From contig NZ_CP173029.1 of the NCBI RefSeq assembly GCF_044772865.1, positions 2,418,001-2,482,000 of the forward strand: a stretch of 64,000 nt of DNA, written 5' to 3'. The notes under the pieces were generated by a model. It saw nothing but the letters and a program-made list of their open reading frames with translations. It had not been told where the DNA came from and ran no database searches. The position numbers and the translations under genes were made by a program. Position 1 is the stretch's first letter, and each line of letters starts with the position of its first letter. This stretch comes from Algirhabdus cladophorae (lineage in GTDB: Bacteria; Pseudomonadota; Alphaproteobacteria; Rhodobacterales; Rhodobacteraceae). Positions 24,298 to 34,179 of the stretch are shown piece by piece.

Positions 24298-25320
24298 ATG
24301 CGCGTTTATTATGATCGCGATTGCGACGTTAACCTCATCAAAGAAGCCAAAGTCGCCATTCTTGGCTACGGCTCGCAGGGCCACGCCCACGCGCTGAACC
24401 TGCGCGACAGTGGTGCCAAAAATGTTGTTGTCGCTTTGCGCGACGGCTCTCCTTCAAAAGCCAAAGCCGAAGGCGAAGGCCTGAAAGTTATGGAAATCGC
24501 CGAAGCAGCCGCTTGGGCTGACGTGATCATGTTCACAATGCCCGACGAATTGCAGGCAGACACCTACAAAAAATACGTTCACGACAACATCCGTGAAGGT
24601 GCAGCGATCGCATTTGCCCACGGTTTGAATGTCCACTTTGGCCTGATTGAGCCAAAAGAAGGCATCGACGTGATCATGATGGCGCCCAAAGGCCCCGGCC
24701 ACACCGTACGCGGCGAATACACCAAAGGTGGCGGCGTGCCTTGCCTTGTTGCTGTGGACAGAAACGCATCCGGCAAAGCACTGGAAATCGGCCTGTCCTA
24801 TTGTTCTGCTATCGGTGGCGGTCGTTCCGGCATTATCGAAACAGACTTCCGCGAAGAATGCGAGACCGACCTCTTTGGCGAACAGGCTGTTTTGTGCGGC
24901 GGTATCGTAGAACTGATCCGCATGGGTTTCGAAACTTTGGTCGAAGCAGGTTACGAGCCTGAAATGGCGTACTTCGAGTGCTTGCACGAGACCAAACTGA
25001 TCGTTGACCTGATCTATGAAGGCGGCATCGCCAACATGAACTACTCGATCTCGAACACAGCCGAGTACGGCGAATACGTCTCCGGACCGCGGATTCTGCC
25101 CTACGCTGAAACAAAGGCACGGATGAAAGACGTTCTGACAGACATCCAAACCGGTAAGTTTGTGCGTGACTTCATGGTCGAGAATGCCGTTGGCCAGCCA
25201 TCATTCAAAGCGACACGTCGCATCAATGACGAACACCAGATCGAGCAAGTTGGCGAGAAACTGCGCGGCATGATGCCTTGGATTTCTGCTGGCAAAATGG
25301 TCGACAAAGCCAAAAACTAA
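24298..25320 (+). CDS. ilvC: Ketol-acid reductoisomerase
   Basis: Second step of valine, leucine and isoleucine synthesis: isomerisation and NADPH-dependent reduction of acetolactate. 340 aa from the ATG at 24298, chosen for AAAGGAG 7 bp upstream and the conserved MRVYYDRDCD start; the frame is open to 24181 but unsupported. Short class I enzyme: Rossmann motif ILGYGSQGHAHALNLRDSG, then the C-terminal knotted domain with metal ligands (ETDFREECETDLFGEQ, ECLHETKLIVDLI). Codon use is strongly biased (GGC, GAA, ACC), suggesting high expression. Confidence 0.97.
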   Translation: MRVYYDRDCDVNLIKEAKVAILGYGSQGHAHALNLRDSGAKNVVVALRDGSPSKAKAEGEGLKVMEIAEAAAWADVIMFTMPDELQADTYKKYVHDNIREGAAIAFAHGLNVHFGLIEPKEGIDVIMMAPKGPGHTVRGEYTKGGGVPCLVAVDRNASGKALEIGLSYCSAIGGGRSGIIETDFREECETDLFGEQAVLCGGIVELIRMGFETLVEAGYEPEMAYFECLHETKLIVDLIYEGGIANMNYSISNTAEYGEYVSGPRILPYAETKARMKDVLTDIQTGKFVRDFMVENAVGQPSFKATRRINDEHQIEQVGEKLRGMMPWISAGKMVDKAKN

Positions 25321-25346
25321 GCCGCATTGCGCATACAAAAGCTGTA

Positions 25347-25380
25347 CGGGCAGGTATCCACTAGGGTCCCTGCCCGTTTT
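25347..25380 (+). terminator. Rho-independent terminator of ilvC
   Basis: CGGGCAGG (25347-25354) pairs perfectly with CCTGCCCG (25369-25376), followed directly by TTTT. It lies 27 bp after the ilvC stop. Confidence 0.85.
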
Positions 25381-25505
25381 CATTTCTGGCCGGTCGCGTT
25401 CCGCGCACAGCTGCGACACAGGCGACCTGTTTTTAAATCGCCATTCTGAGGCCCGCCTGTTACCACAGCATAAACCTGCGCAAGAGCGCCCTTTGGACCG
25501 CCTCA

Positions 25506-26408
25506 ATGATACAAACTCCAACCCTCAAAAACTGGATATTCCTGATCACATTGGGGATCATTTGGGGTGCGTCGTTCATGGCTGTGGATTTGGCACTGAC
25601 CAGTCTTGGCCCGCTGAGTGTGGCCGCAGGACGGCTGACCTTTGGGGCCATTGCACTTTATGTTTTGATGCGTTCGCGGGGGGCGCGATTGCCGCCCCTT
25701 GGGCGCGTTTGGATCTATATCATTGGCATGGGCATTTTCACCAATGCTTTGCCATTTTCACTGCTCAGCTGGGGGCAACAATCGGTGCCGTCGGCCTTTG
25801 CTGGTGTGTCTATGGCGGTTGTGCCGCTGTTCACGCTGCCCCTGGCGTTCCTGTTTGTTCCCGGTGAGACCCTGCCACCGCGCAAGATCATTGGGTTTAT
25901 CGTGGGCTTTGGCGGCATGCTGTTGTTGATCGGGATCGCCGATATCCAAGCAGCCCTCAGCACTGGAACACTGCTGCCCAAGCTTGCCTGTGTTGCAGCC
26001 GCCGCGTGTTATGCAGTGGGATCAATCCTGACGCGTTTGTCCCCCAAGATCCCACAAATGTCGTTTAGCGCAGGCGGGTTGCTGGTGGGGGCTTGCATAT
26101 CCTTTCCGCTGGCGCTGGCCTTTGAGGGGATCCCAAACCAGATCACAGTGACCGCTGCCGGTGCGCTGGCCTTTTTGGCGCTTTTCCCCACAGCTTTGGC
26201 GACGCTTTTACTGGTGCAGGTTATCCAAAGCGCAGGCCCCACTTTTATGGTGCAGGTGAATTACCAAGTGCCTGTCTGGTCATTGATCTTTGGCGTGACC
26301 TTTTTATCCGAAACCCTGCCGCCAAACTTTTTGATCGCCTTCGGTCTTATTTTGGCAGGGCTTTTGATCAGTCAATCTGGTCGGCGGAATTTTAACCGGC
26401 CCGCATGA
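25506..26408 (+). CDS. EamA/DMT family transporter
   Basis: 300 aa, about ten hydrophobic helices arranged as two EamA repeats. Each half has the family pattern (IIWGASFMAVDLAL near the start; SLLSWGQQSVPSAFAGVSMA in the first half; FMVQVNYQVPVWSLIFG near the end). Drug/metabolite transporters of this group usually export amino acids or metabolites; the substrate is unknown. Overlaps the next gene by 4 bp (ATGA); the pair arose by duplication. Confidence 0.88.
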   Translation: MIQTPTLKNWIFLITLGIIWGASFMAVDLALTSLGPLSVAAGRLTFGAIALYVLMRSRGARLPPLGRVWIYIIGMGIFTNALPFSLLSWGQQSVPSAFAGVSMAVVPLFTLPLAFLFVPGETLPPRKIIGFIVGFGGMLLLIGIADIQAALSTGTLLPKLACVAAAACYAVGSILTRLSPKIPQMSFSAGGLLVGACISFPLALAFEGIPNQITVTAAGALAFLALFPTALATLLLVQVIQSAGPTFMVQVNYQVPVWSLIFGVTFLSETLPPNFLIAFGLILAGLLISQSGRRNFNRPA

Positions 26409-27337
26409 CCCAACCGACCCCCCAGAACCCCGGTCTTTTGAACTGGCTGTTGATCATCGTCTTGGGCATGATTTGGGGCGGGGCCTTTATGTCTGTGCGA
26501 TTGGCGTTGGACGGGTTTGCCCCCCTTACAGTCGCAGCCCTCCGCGTCTCTATCGCCGCGCTTTGCCTGTTGATCATTGGTCAGATCCTTGGCCAAGGGA
26601 TTGGGCGGGTCAGCCGCGATGCGGGGTCATTGGGCTGGCGGTTTGCCGTGATCCTAGGGACCGTCTCGATCGCAGCCCCTCTGACATTGCTCAGTTGGGG
26701 GCAACAGTTCGTCCCCTCAGCCCTTGCCGGTGTGGCCATGGGGGCCGTTCCATTGCTGGTGCTGCCCCTTGTCTATGTGTTCTCCCCAGAGGAAGGCATC
26801 GGACCGCGCCGCGTGTTTGGCATTGTTTTGGGGTTTTGCGGATTATGCTTGCTGATCGGACCATCGGCGTTTGGAGGCACTGCAAACGCATTTGGGTTTT
26901 GGGGAGGTGCGGCCTGCATTATCGCAGCCTGCGGCTATGCAATCGGATCTGTCGTAACACGACGCGCGCCAACGATGCCGCCGATCACATTGGCCAGTGC
27001 AACGCTGTGTGTCGCTTCTGCAATTTTGGTTCCGCTGGCCCTATGGTTTGATGGCTGGCCCAGCAGTTGGCCTGCAAAGCCAACGCAAGCCATTCTTTTT
27101 GCAGCTCTTTTCCCGACAGCTTTGGCGGCTGTTATCCGTGTGCGCGTGGTCACAACTGCAGGCTCCCTGTTTATGAGCCTGACCAGTTATCAGGTGCCCG
27201 TTTGGTCGGTTATATTTGGCGTTACGTTGATGAACGAAAGCTTGCCGCAGAACGTATTTCTGGCCTTGGCACTCATCCTCACAGGTATCGGCATCAGCCA
27301 ATCGCGCAGCCTTATCAGCATGTTGCGACGTAATTAA
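26405..27337 (+). CDS. EamA/DMT family transporter (paralogue)
   Basis: 310 aa, ten predicted helices, two EamA repeats. Clearly paralogous to the preceding protein (LLSWGQQFVPSALAGVAMG, SLTSYQVPVWSVIFGVTL). They may act as separate exporters or as a heterodimer. The stop codon overlaps the glmM stop on the opposite strand (27334-27337), so there is no room for a terminator between the convergent genes. Confidence 0.88.
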   Translation: MTQPTPQNPGLLNWLLIIVLGMIWGGAFMSVRLALDGFAPLTVAALRVSIAALCLLIIGQILGQGIGRVSRDAGSLGWRFAVILGTVSIAAPLTLLSWGQQFVPSALAGVAMGAVPLLVLPLVYVFSPEEGIGPRRVFGIVLGFCGLCLLIGPSAFGGTANAFGFWGGAACIIAACGYAIGSVVTRRAPTMPPITLASATLCVASAILVPLALWFDGWPSSWPAKPTQAILFAALFPTALAAVIRVRVVTTAGSLFMSLTSYQVPVWSVIFGVTLMNESLPQNVFLALALILTGIGISQSRSLISMLRRN

Positions 27338-28671
27338 ACAGCGGCTGCCACCTCGGCCACGACGCTGTCGACGACCTGCACCAGCAAATCAGGATCCTCA
27401 CATTCGGCCATAACGCGGACCAAAGGCTCGGTCCCCGATTTACGAATGAGCAAGCGCCCCGATCCAACCAAGGCCGCCTCAGCCGCCTTGATGCTGTCTT
27501 GCACCGAAGTGGTCAGCAATGGGTCAGCCCCTTCATAACGCACATTCTTTAGAAGTTGCGGCACCGGCTCAAAGCTGCGGATCAGCTGGCTTGCCGGTTT
27601 ATTCGTGCGGGCCATTTCCGCCAAGAACTGCAGACCGGCGATCAGCCCATCGCCCGTGGTCGCGTAGTCCGTCATAACGATATGGCCCGATTGTTCACCG
27701 CCCAGATTATAGCCGCCCGATCGCATGGCCTCGACCACATATCTGTCCCCAACGCCGGTGCGATGTAGCACCACTCCCCGGTCGTTCAAAAAGCGTTCCA
27801 ACCCTAGATTGGACATGACCGTGGCCACCAATGTGTGCGACAACAACCGCCCCTGTTCGGCCCAACGCGCCGCCATCATCGCCATGATCTGATCGCCATC
27901 TGCGACCTGACCGTTTTCATCTAAAATCATCACGCGGTCGGCATCGCCGTCCAAGCAGATCCCCACATCCGCGCCATGAGCGACCACGGCTGCTGCGGCT
28001 GTATCCGTGTTGGTCGATCCGCAGTCACGGTTAATGTTGAACCCATCTGGCCCCACACCTATTGGGATCACATCAGCCCCCAATTCCCACAAGACATCAG
28101 GTGCCGCCTTGTAAGCAGCCCCATTGGCGCAATCGATCACGACCTTCAGACCGGCAATGCGCACATCACGATCCACAGTGGTCTTGGCATATTCAACATA
28201 GCGCCCACGCCCATCTTCAATGCGTTTTGCACGCCCGATGTTTTCTGGCTGGGCTGGTATAATTTCGGCTGCAACGATGGCTTCAATCTCGGCTTCAGCT
28301 TCATCCGACAGCTTGTATCCATCAGGACCGAAAAACTTGATCCCGTTGTCATGGTGCGGGTTGTGGCTGGCGGAAATCATAATCCCCAGATCAGCCCGCA
28401 TAGACCGCGTCAGAAACCCGACTGCAGGGGTTGGTACAGGGCCCAGCAAAAGTACATTCATCCCCGTACTTGTCAGACCAGCGGTCAGGGCGTTTTCGAT
28501 CATGTAGCCCGACAATCGGGTGTCTTTGCCAATCACGACACGATGCTTGTTCAAACCATCGGTTCGAAAGTATTTTCCTGCAGCGGCGCCCAGTTTCAAC
28601 GCCATTTCGGCAGTCATGGGAAAGGTGTTGGCCTTGCCGCGCACCCCGTCTGTGCCAAAGAGTTTAGTCAT
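27334..28671 (-). CDS. glmM: Phosphoglucosamine mutase
   Basis: Converts glucosamine-6-phosphate to glucosamine-1-phosphate for UDP-GlcNAc, feeding peptidoglycan and LPS. 445 aa from the ATG at 28671 (MTKLFGTDGVRGKAN); the longer frame to 28815 lies inside folP. Catalytic phosphoserine S102 in ISASHNPHHDNG, metal loop DGDADR, sugar loop GGEQSGH, and phosphate-binding RKSGTEPLVRVM at the C-terminus. The start overlaps folP by 8 bp (ATGACTAA); the folP-glmM linkage is widely conserved. Confidence 0.97.
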   Translation of the reverse strand: MTKLFGTDGVRGKANTFPMTAEMALKLGAAAGKYFRTDGLNKHRVVIGKDTRLSGYMIENALTAGLTSTGMNVLLLGPVPTPAVGFLTRSMRADLGIMISASHNPHHDNGIKFFGPDGYKLSDEAEAEIEAIVAAEIIPAQPENIGRAKRIEDGRGRYVEYAKTTVDRDVRIAGLKVVIDCANGAAYKAAPDVLWELGADVIPIGVGPDGFNINRDCGSTNTDTAAAAVVAHGADVGICLDGDADRVMILDENGQVADGDQIMAMMAARWAEQGRLLSHTLVATVMSNLGLERFLNDRGVVLHRTGVGDRYVVEAMRSGGYNLGGEQSGHIVMTDYATTGDGLIAGLQFLAEMARTNKPASQLIRSFEPVPQLLKNVRYEGADPLLTTSVQDSIKAAEAALVGSGRLLIRKSGTEPLVRVMAECEDPDLLVQVVDSVVAEVAAAV

Positions 28672-29686
28672 GTTCACTGCGTCCTCGTACAACTGCCTCG
28701 GTGATATCCAAGGCTTGCTTTGCGGGCAGGATATCATGCACGCGGTGCAACTGCACCCCCTGAGCGTATCCTTGCAGCGTAACCGCCAATGTGCCCGGCA
28801 TGCGGTCCGCCGCATCCGGTGTGTTCGTGAGGGTCCCGATAAAGCGTTTGCGTGAGGCCCCTAGCAAAACCGGGCATCCCAAAGCGTGAAAAACCGCCAA
28901 TCCACGCAGCAACGTCAGATTGTGTTCCAAGGTTTTGCCAAAGCCAATACCGGGGTCGACCACAATGCGATCGCGCGCAATGCCAGCGGCCAGACATGCC
29001 TCGATCCGGGCCTCAAGAAAGTCATAAACATCCAGCAAAACATCAGAATACTGCGGCGCGCGCTGCATGTCCTTGGGCTGGCCCTTGGCATGCATGATAC
29101 AAACCGGAACATCGGCTTTTGCAGCCACATCCGCCAGGGTCGCGTCATAGGTGAAGGCGGCCACATCATTGATCATCTGCGCGCCAGCCTCGACCGCCGC
29201 GGCACCCACAACGGCCTTACGGGTGTCGATTGAAATCGGGCCAACGCCAGCTTTTGTCAACGCAGCAATGACTGGTTGGGTGCGGGCGACTTCTTGCGCA
29301 CTATCGACGGTTTCGGCCCCCGGGCGGGTACTTTCTCCCCCAATATCGAGGATATCAGCGCCTTCTTCTTTCAGGCGCGTTGCTTGGGTCACGGCATCAT
29401 TGGTGGCCAAAAACGCACCACCGTCGGAAAAGCTATCAGGAGTGGTGTTCACGATGCCCATTAGGTTCGGTCGGGTCCAATCCAGCCCAGCACAGGCCGC
29501 GCGCGGGGCGCTGAGGGCCTTCAAGACCGGCACCGGCAAATCTGCGGCGGGTATTTGGACAGGATCAGCGCTGCGCGTCAAAATCTCGACCCGGTTAAAC
29601 CATGTCCACCCCGAGGCCAGCGTGACAGCGTCATTTGGTCGGGCCATATCCGTTTGCAAAAGCGGACGATAGTATTCAGACGGCAT
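28664..29686 (-). CDS. folP: Dihydropteroate synthase
   Basis: Joins p-aminobenzoate to dihydropterin pyrophosphate in folate synthesis; the sulfonamide target. 340 aa with about 70 extra N-terminal residues before the TIM-barrel core. Signatures: LMGIVNTTPDSFSDGG, DIGGESTRPGAE, INDVAAF, DPGIGFGKTLEHN and GASRKRFIG. Follows folB by 23 bp and overlaps glmM. Forms a folB-folP-glmM operon. Confidence 0.96.
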   Translation of the reverse strand: MPSEYYRPLLQTDMARPNDAVTLASGWTWFNRVEILTRSADPVQIPAADLPVPVLKALSAPRAACAGLDWTRPNLMGIVNTTPDSFSDGGAFLATNDAVTQATRLKEEGADILDIGGESTRPGAETVDSAQEVARTQPVIAALTKAGVGPISIDTRKAVVGAAAVEAGAQMINDVAAFTYDATLADVAAKADVPVCIMHAKGQPKDMQRAPQYSDVLLDVYDFLEARIEACLAAGIARDRIVVDPGIGFGKTLEHNLTLLRGLAVFHALGCPVLLGASRKRFIGTLTNTPDAADRMPGTLAVTLQGYAQGVQLHRVHDILPAKQALDITEAVVRGRSEHD

Positions 29687-29709
29687 AAAACATCCCCCTC
29701 ATTTACAGA

Positions 29710-30624
29710 TTAGTGATCCGTGGGTGGTTCGGTCAGCCAATTGACCTCATAAGCCCCATCCGATTGCTGGGGCGTCCCCAGCCCCCAAACCGCCGAGGCC
29801 GTGAGGCGCTTAGCAAACCACTGCACCATGTCCATCGGATCTGTGATCCTTTCCGGTGCGCCCTCTATGACGTCGGCTACAATTTTGGAGGGGGCCCAAA
29901 CGCTGATTTGGTGGTTCTTCAGGCCCCAATCCAGTTCCGTCAGGCTGCCAACAACTTGGATCCGGGGATCATAAGCCGCCAAAACACAGGCGCTTTGATC
30001 TATCGACAACAGGTCAATGCGCCGCTGCAACAGCGTGTCACCACACTGTGGGCTTTGATCCGGCGCCGCCTCGGTGACCAAAATAACCGGGGTTTGCGAG
30101 ACGTCAAAATGGTCAAGCCAAGCACCCAAATCGCTGTTGTGCATTGTACCGAAAGGCACGAACATAACGATGGGTTGCACGGTCAGGGCAGTTCCGATCT
30201 GGCCTGCGTCAGCCCTGCTGCGCATAATCTCAACACCCAAATTTCCGGGACCACGGTCCAGCTTTTCAATCCGGACAAACACACGGGCTGCTTGGGGTTG
30301 CACCAAAATCTGATCCGCTATGTTTTCAGCGAGGGTTTCAAGCAGGTTCAAACGACCATCAGCCAACTGGGCGGTGATCGCCTCTGTCACACAATCGTAG
30401 GACAGGATCCGGTCAACATCATCGGCCGCATCGTCGGCCAGTGGATAAACCTCTACCACGACATTGAACCGTACCCGCTGGGTGGTCCCCCGTTCTGCCT
30501 GAAACGCGCCAATTTCCACATGGACCACGTGATCTCGCACCGAAATCCGGTCCAGAACGTCAGGCGACATTGCCTCAGAGCGCGCCGAAGGATGCGCAAA
30601 CGCCATTTCTATTTCACTGGTCAT
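29710..30624 (-). CDS. folB: Dihydroneopterin aldolase with extra C-terminal domain
   Basis: Cleaves dihydroneopterin to hydroxymethyldihydropterin and glycolaldehyde. Residues about 25-137 are a normal FolB domain (ISVRDHVVHVEIGAF with the conserved Glu, ILSYDCVTEAI, LLETLAENIADQIL, and the active-site lysine in RIEKLDRGPG). FolB is usually about 120 residues; this protein is 304 aa, and residues about 140-304 form a second domain I do not recognise. It contains PIVMFVPFGTMHNSDLGAWLDHF and ends acidic. HPPK (folK) is not visible in the extension: no HPPK signature is present. Operon with folP and glmM. Confidence 0.88.
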   Translation of the reverse strand: MTSEIEMAFAHPSARSEAMSPDVLDRISVRDHVVHVEIGAFQAERGTTQRVRFNVVVEVYPLADDAADDVDRILSYDCVTEAITAQLADGRLNLLETLAENIADQILVQPQAARVFVRIEKLDRGPGNLGVEIMRSRADAGQIGTALTVQPIVMFVPFGTMHNSDLGAWLDHFDVSQTPVILVTEAAPDQSPQCGDTLLQRRIDLLSIDQSACVLAAYDPRIQVVGSLTELDWGLKNHQISVWAPSKIVADVIEGAPERITDPMDMVQWFAKRLTASAVWGLGTPQQSDGAYEVNWLTEPPTDH

Positions 30625-30687
30625 AGGCCCTCACCACAGCAGATGTGCCCGCTTACAACAGGGTTGCTGCCGGACCAAGCAGTGAAT

Positions 30688-31365
30688 TTAAGATTGTTTG
30701 TAGAAGTGGTGGTAGCCGATGGTCGAAGTCCGTGGGAATACGCGCGCCCAGCGCGGATTGACCGACTTGGTATGATAATGGGTCGCGCCAAATGTCAGAC
30801 GCTTAGGCGCGCCGTCTAGCATTGTACGAGCGATCTTACCCACACGCTCGAAGGCCCGCGGTTCGTTGATCACTTCTTTGCGGCCGTCACAGGTATATGT
30901 AAACTGACAGGCGAACTTGCGCCCTGTGCCTTGATTGATCACACCGCATACAGTGTTCGGAAACCTACGGCTTTTAACGCGGTTCAAAATGACTTCGGCC
31001 ACTGCAAACTGGCCTTTGATGCTTTCGCCACGTGCTTCGAAATACAGCGCCTCTGCCAAGCACCGCCATTGGGCATCACCACGCGGCTTTGGCTGCTGAG
31101 AGACCCAATCCTTAGTGTACTGAACCGAAATGAAATTGTGCGGGCGGGCAACCGGCGCCAAAGATGTGCGCGGCGCCAAGCTGAGCTCGTCCAGACGGAC
31201 TTTGTCCAGTTTCGACACAGCGATTCTATCGGCTTTTAAAAGGCTTGCCAGTTGTACTTCAACCTCGGGGTCCTGTGCCAAAGCAGCAGGTGCCACCCCT
31301 AAAAAAGAGCCTATTAACAAGGCGCAAGCGCACCAAGCTTTCAAATCGAAACCTTTAAAAAACAT
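30688..31365 (-). CDS. SleB/CwlJ-type cell wall hydrolase
   Basis: 225 aa with an N-terminal signal sequence (hydrophobic to AALA at about 27-30). The C-terminal Hydrolase_2 domain has the catalytic Glu in CLAEALYFEARGES, then AVAEVILNRVKSRRFPNTVCGVI and FGATHYHT. In spore formers this family are germination lytic enzymes. In proteobacteria they are presumed periplasmic peptidoglycan hydrolases or transglycosylases. Single gene; 150 bp upstream show nothing recognisable. Confidence 0.9.
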   Translation of the reverse strand: MFFKGFDLKAWCACALLIGSFLGVAPAALAQDPEVEVQLASLLKADRIAVSKLDKVRLDELSLAPRTSLAPVARPHNFISVQYTKDWVSQQPKPRGDAQWRCLAEALYFEARGESIKGQFAVAEVILNRVKSRRFPNTVCGVINQGTGRKFACQFTYTCDGRKEVINEPRAFERVGKIARTMLDGAPKRLTFGATHYHTKSVNPRWARVFPRTSTIGYHHFYKQS

Positions 31366-31515
31366 ATCCCACCCAATTAGCGAAGCAGTGGCAGCCCCTT
31401 CAAACTGAAGGTGTTCTTAATGTAAAATTAAGTTTGCGTCCAGTTTTGCCCCTTGAGCCAGATTGGCGCAGGGCAAAAACGCTAAATCAAGCACGTCGTG
31501 CAAAGGGTTGGTCTA

Positions 31516-34074
31516 TCAGGTTTTTCTGTCTTTAAGGCTGTCGCGCAACGCCAATTGGGCCGCCGCCAGTCGTGCCACGGGCACCCGAAACGGTGAACAC
31601 GACACATAGTCAAACCCGGCAGCCCGGCAGAACTGGATGCTGTCCTCGGTTCCGCCATGTTCGCCGCAAATAGACAGGGTCACATCAGCCCGCGCAGCCC
31701 GCCCCCGTTCAGCGCCTATTTGCAAAAGCTCGCCCACACCGTCCTTATCCAAAGTGTGAAAGGGATCCTCAGGATAAACACCCTGCTGCACATAGGAGGA
31801 CATAAAACGCCCCGCATCATCGCGCGACAGACCATAGGTCATTTGGGTCAAATCGTTGGTCCCAAAACTCAGGAACGTCGCGTGCTGCGCGATGTCACCG
31901 GCGCGCAAGGCAGCGCGCGGTGTTTCAACCATGACGCCCAGTTTGAAATCAAAGTCGGCGCCGGTTTCTGTCCGCACGGCTGCGGCGACAGCTTCGATAC
32001 GCTTTTTGACGATTTCCACTTCCCGTTTGGCACTGACCAATGGGATCATAATCTCGGGCACAATCACCATGCCTTTGCGGGCCGCAGCAATGGTCGCTTC
32101 AAAAATCGCGCGGGATTGGACATCGTAAATCTCGGGGATGGTCAGGCCCAAACGCACGCCCCGCATGCCCAACATCGGATTGAACTCGGACACGGCTTCC
32201 ACGCGTCGTGTCACATCCGACAGGGCAAGATCCAGCGCCTCGGCCAGTTCACGCATCCCCTCGCGGGAGGAGGGCAAAAACTCGTGCAGTGGCGGATCAA
32301 ACAGACGAATGCAAACGGGTAGTCCTTGCATAATATCAAAGAGCTGCAGGAAATCAGCCCGTTGCATGGGCAACAAACGATCCAAGGATGCTTTGCGATC
32401 TTCAGGACTGTCCGCAAAGATCATCTCGCGCATCACCGACATCCGGTCAGCTTCAAAGAACATGTGTTCTGTGCGACAAAGACCAATGCCCTCGGCCGCA
32501 AAATTGCGGGCCGTTACAGCATCTGCGGGCGTGTCTGCATTGGCGCGCACACCGATATCGCGAAACTGATCGGCCCAGCCAAGCAAGGTCTGGAACGTAT
32601 TATCAAGTGCGGCCTCACGCATGGGAACTTGGCCTGCCAAAACCTCGCCCTTGGTGCCATCAACCGTGACCAGATCACCCTCGCTAAACACGCGCCCGTC
32701 GGCTGTGGTGATGGTCTTGGCGCCGACATCCAACGTCCAATTGCTGACGCCGACGATGCAAGGCAAGCCCAGACCGCGCCCGATCACCGCCGCGTGGCTG
32801 GTCATACCGCCGCGTTCCGTAACCACAGCTTGGGCTGCGTGCATACCGCGAATATCCTCAGGGGTGGTTTCCGGGCGTACCAAAATGCAGGCTTCTTCCT
32901 GGGCTGCATGGGCTTGGGCATCAGTCCCGGAAAAGACCAATTTACCGCAGGCCGCACCGGGGCTGGCCGGGATCCCACGGGCAATTGGGTCACGTGTGGC
33001 GGTTGAAGCCACTTGGCGGTGCAACAACTCGTTCAAAGCGCGCGGTTCCACCCGCAAGACGGCCTCGGGTTGGGCAATAACGCCATCATCGGCCAAGGCG
33101 ACGGCGATACGCACGGCCGCTTGGCTGGAACGTGGCAAGCGCACGCTGTCAAGGATCAGCAATTCGCCGTCTTGGATGCAAAACTCCATTTGCATTTCTT
33201 CGCGCAAAAATTGACGCCCCTGCGCGCCATGGCGCAACAAATCACCAAAAACATTCGGTAATTTCTCTTCCAAGGACGCGCCGCGACTGTCCTTGGTCAA
33301 ATACATCGACGGCATATCGGCCTGCAGCGCATCACGGCCTTGCGATTGCGGCAAGTAACGGCCTTTGACCAAAGGCTCACCGGTGATTTCGTCAACGAAT
33401 TGGATCACGCCTGACCCGCTTTCAGCTTTGCCCAGTCCCAAGGCCATAGACTGGATGACCAAGCCCAGGCCCGCATCAGCCGGCGCGCCTTTAGCCTGCC
33501 GCAACAGCCGCGCTGTGGTGCCTTCCCAAGCCCGCGCCATGGATCGCAAAACTTCGGCCAGTTGCACCTGTGGATTTTGCGGAAACGGTGTGCCTGCCTC
33601 GGAATCAAAAGCATCCAAAGCGGCTTTAATGGTGTCCCGGTTCGGTGTTTCGGGCAGTTCGAAATCATCGGGGTCCAGACGGGCCACGTGGATCGCATAA
33701 GACCGAATAAACCGCTGATAGAGCCTGTCTGCCAGCGGATCCCCCAACCTGTTGATCAACTCAACATGCCGCGCGTCGTTCATCCCTATGTTGAGGATAG
33801 CACTGGGGCCGCCCCAGTCTTTGTCTTGGCTCGACGGACGGACTGACAACAGAGGCGATTGCCCAAAAGGTGACAGTAAAACCGAGGTTTCCGGCATCTG
33901 TCCTGCGGCAATTCCTTTGACGCACGCAAACGATAACGCAATGGTTGTAGGGACCGGCATTTCCAGTCGTATCAACCTTTGTAGACACTTTGCCCGTCCA
34001 CCGTACGTGTCAGCTGACATAGCTGCCGTTGGGGTGATCAGAGTGAAGTCTTTGAAATCGCTATGTTTTTGCAT
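31516..34074 (-). CDS. ppdK: Pyruvate phosphate dikinase
   Basis: Interconverts pyruvate, ATP and Pi with PEP, AMP and PPi. 852 aa, slightly shorter than the usual 870-900. The ATP-grasp N-terminal part is compact (SVRPSSQDKDWGGPSAILNIG). The phosphohistidine domain has the active His in GGMTSHAAVIGRG, and the C-terminal PEP/pyruvate barrel has GLCRTEHMF, FGTNDLTQMTYG and CGEHGG with the catalytic Cys. There is no good ribosome site near the ATG at 34074; an ATG 18 codons in is an alternative start. Role: gluconeogenesis or reversible glycolysis in the cytosol. Confidence 0.93.
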   Translation of the reverse strand: MQKHSDFKDFTLITPTAAMSADTYGGRAKCLQRLIRLEMPVPTTIALSFACVKGIAAGQMPETSVLLSPFGQSPLLSVRPSSQDKDWGGPSAILNIGMNDARHVELINRLGDPLADRLYQRFIRSYAIHVARLDPDDFELPETPNRDTIKAALDAFDSEAGTPFPQNPQVQLAEVLRSMARAWEGTTARLLRQAKGAPADAGLGLVIQSMALGLGKAESGSGVIQFVDEITGEPLVKGRYLPQSQGRDALQADMPSMYLTKDSRGASLEEKLPNVFGDLLRHGAQGRQFLREEMQMEFCIQDGELLILDSVRLPRSSQAAVRIAVALADDGVIAQPEAVLRVEPRALNELLHRQVASTATRDPIARGIPASPGAACGKLVFSGTDAQAHAAQEEACILVRPETTPEDIRGMHAAQAVVTERGGMTSHAAVIGRGLGLPCIVGVSNWTLDVGAKTITTADGRVFSEGDLVTVDGTKGEVLAGQVPMREAALDNTFQTLLGWADQFRDIGVRANADTPADAVTARNFAAEGIGLCRTEHMFFEADRMSVMREMIFADSPEDRKASLDRLLPMQRADFLQLFDIMQGLPVCIRLFDPPLHEFLPSSREGMRELAEALDLALSDVTRRVEAVSEFNPMLGMRGVRLGLTIPEIYDVQSRAIFEATIAAARKGMVIVPEIMIPLVSAKREVEIVKKRIEAVAAAVRTETGADFDFKLGVMVETPRAALRAGDIAQHATFLSFGTNDLTQMTYGLSRDDAGRFMSSYVQQGVYPEDPFHTLDKDGVGELLQIGAERGRAARADVTLSICGEHGGTEDSIQFCRAAGFDYVSCSPFRVPVARLAAAQLALRDSLKDRKT

Positions 34075-34179
34075 TTTGCTGCGCTGCGGCGTCCTCTCGT
34101 TGCCTGCAGCATAGACTGTAAACGATTCGTAACAAGGAAAACGTTAAGATCTGGCAGCGATTAATGCTGCAACGCAGCG

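Noticed and set aside
29713..30819. Long open frame (368 codons) on the plus strand opposite folB
   Set aside because: Antisense shadow of folB and of the wall hydrolase 3' end; composition is not protein-like.
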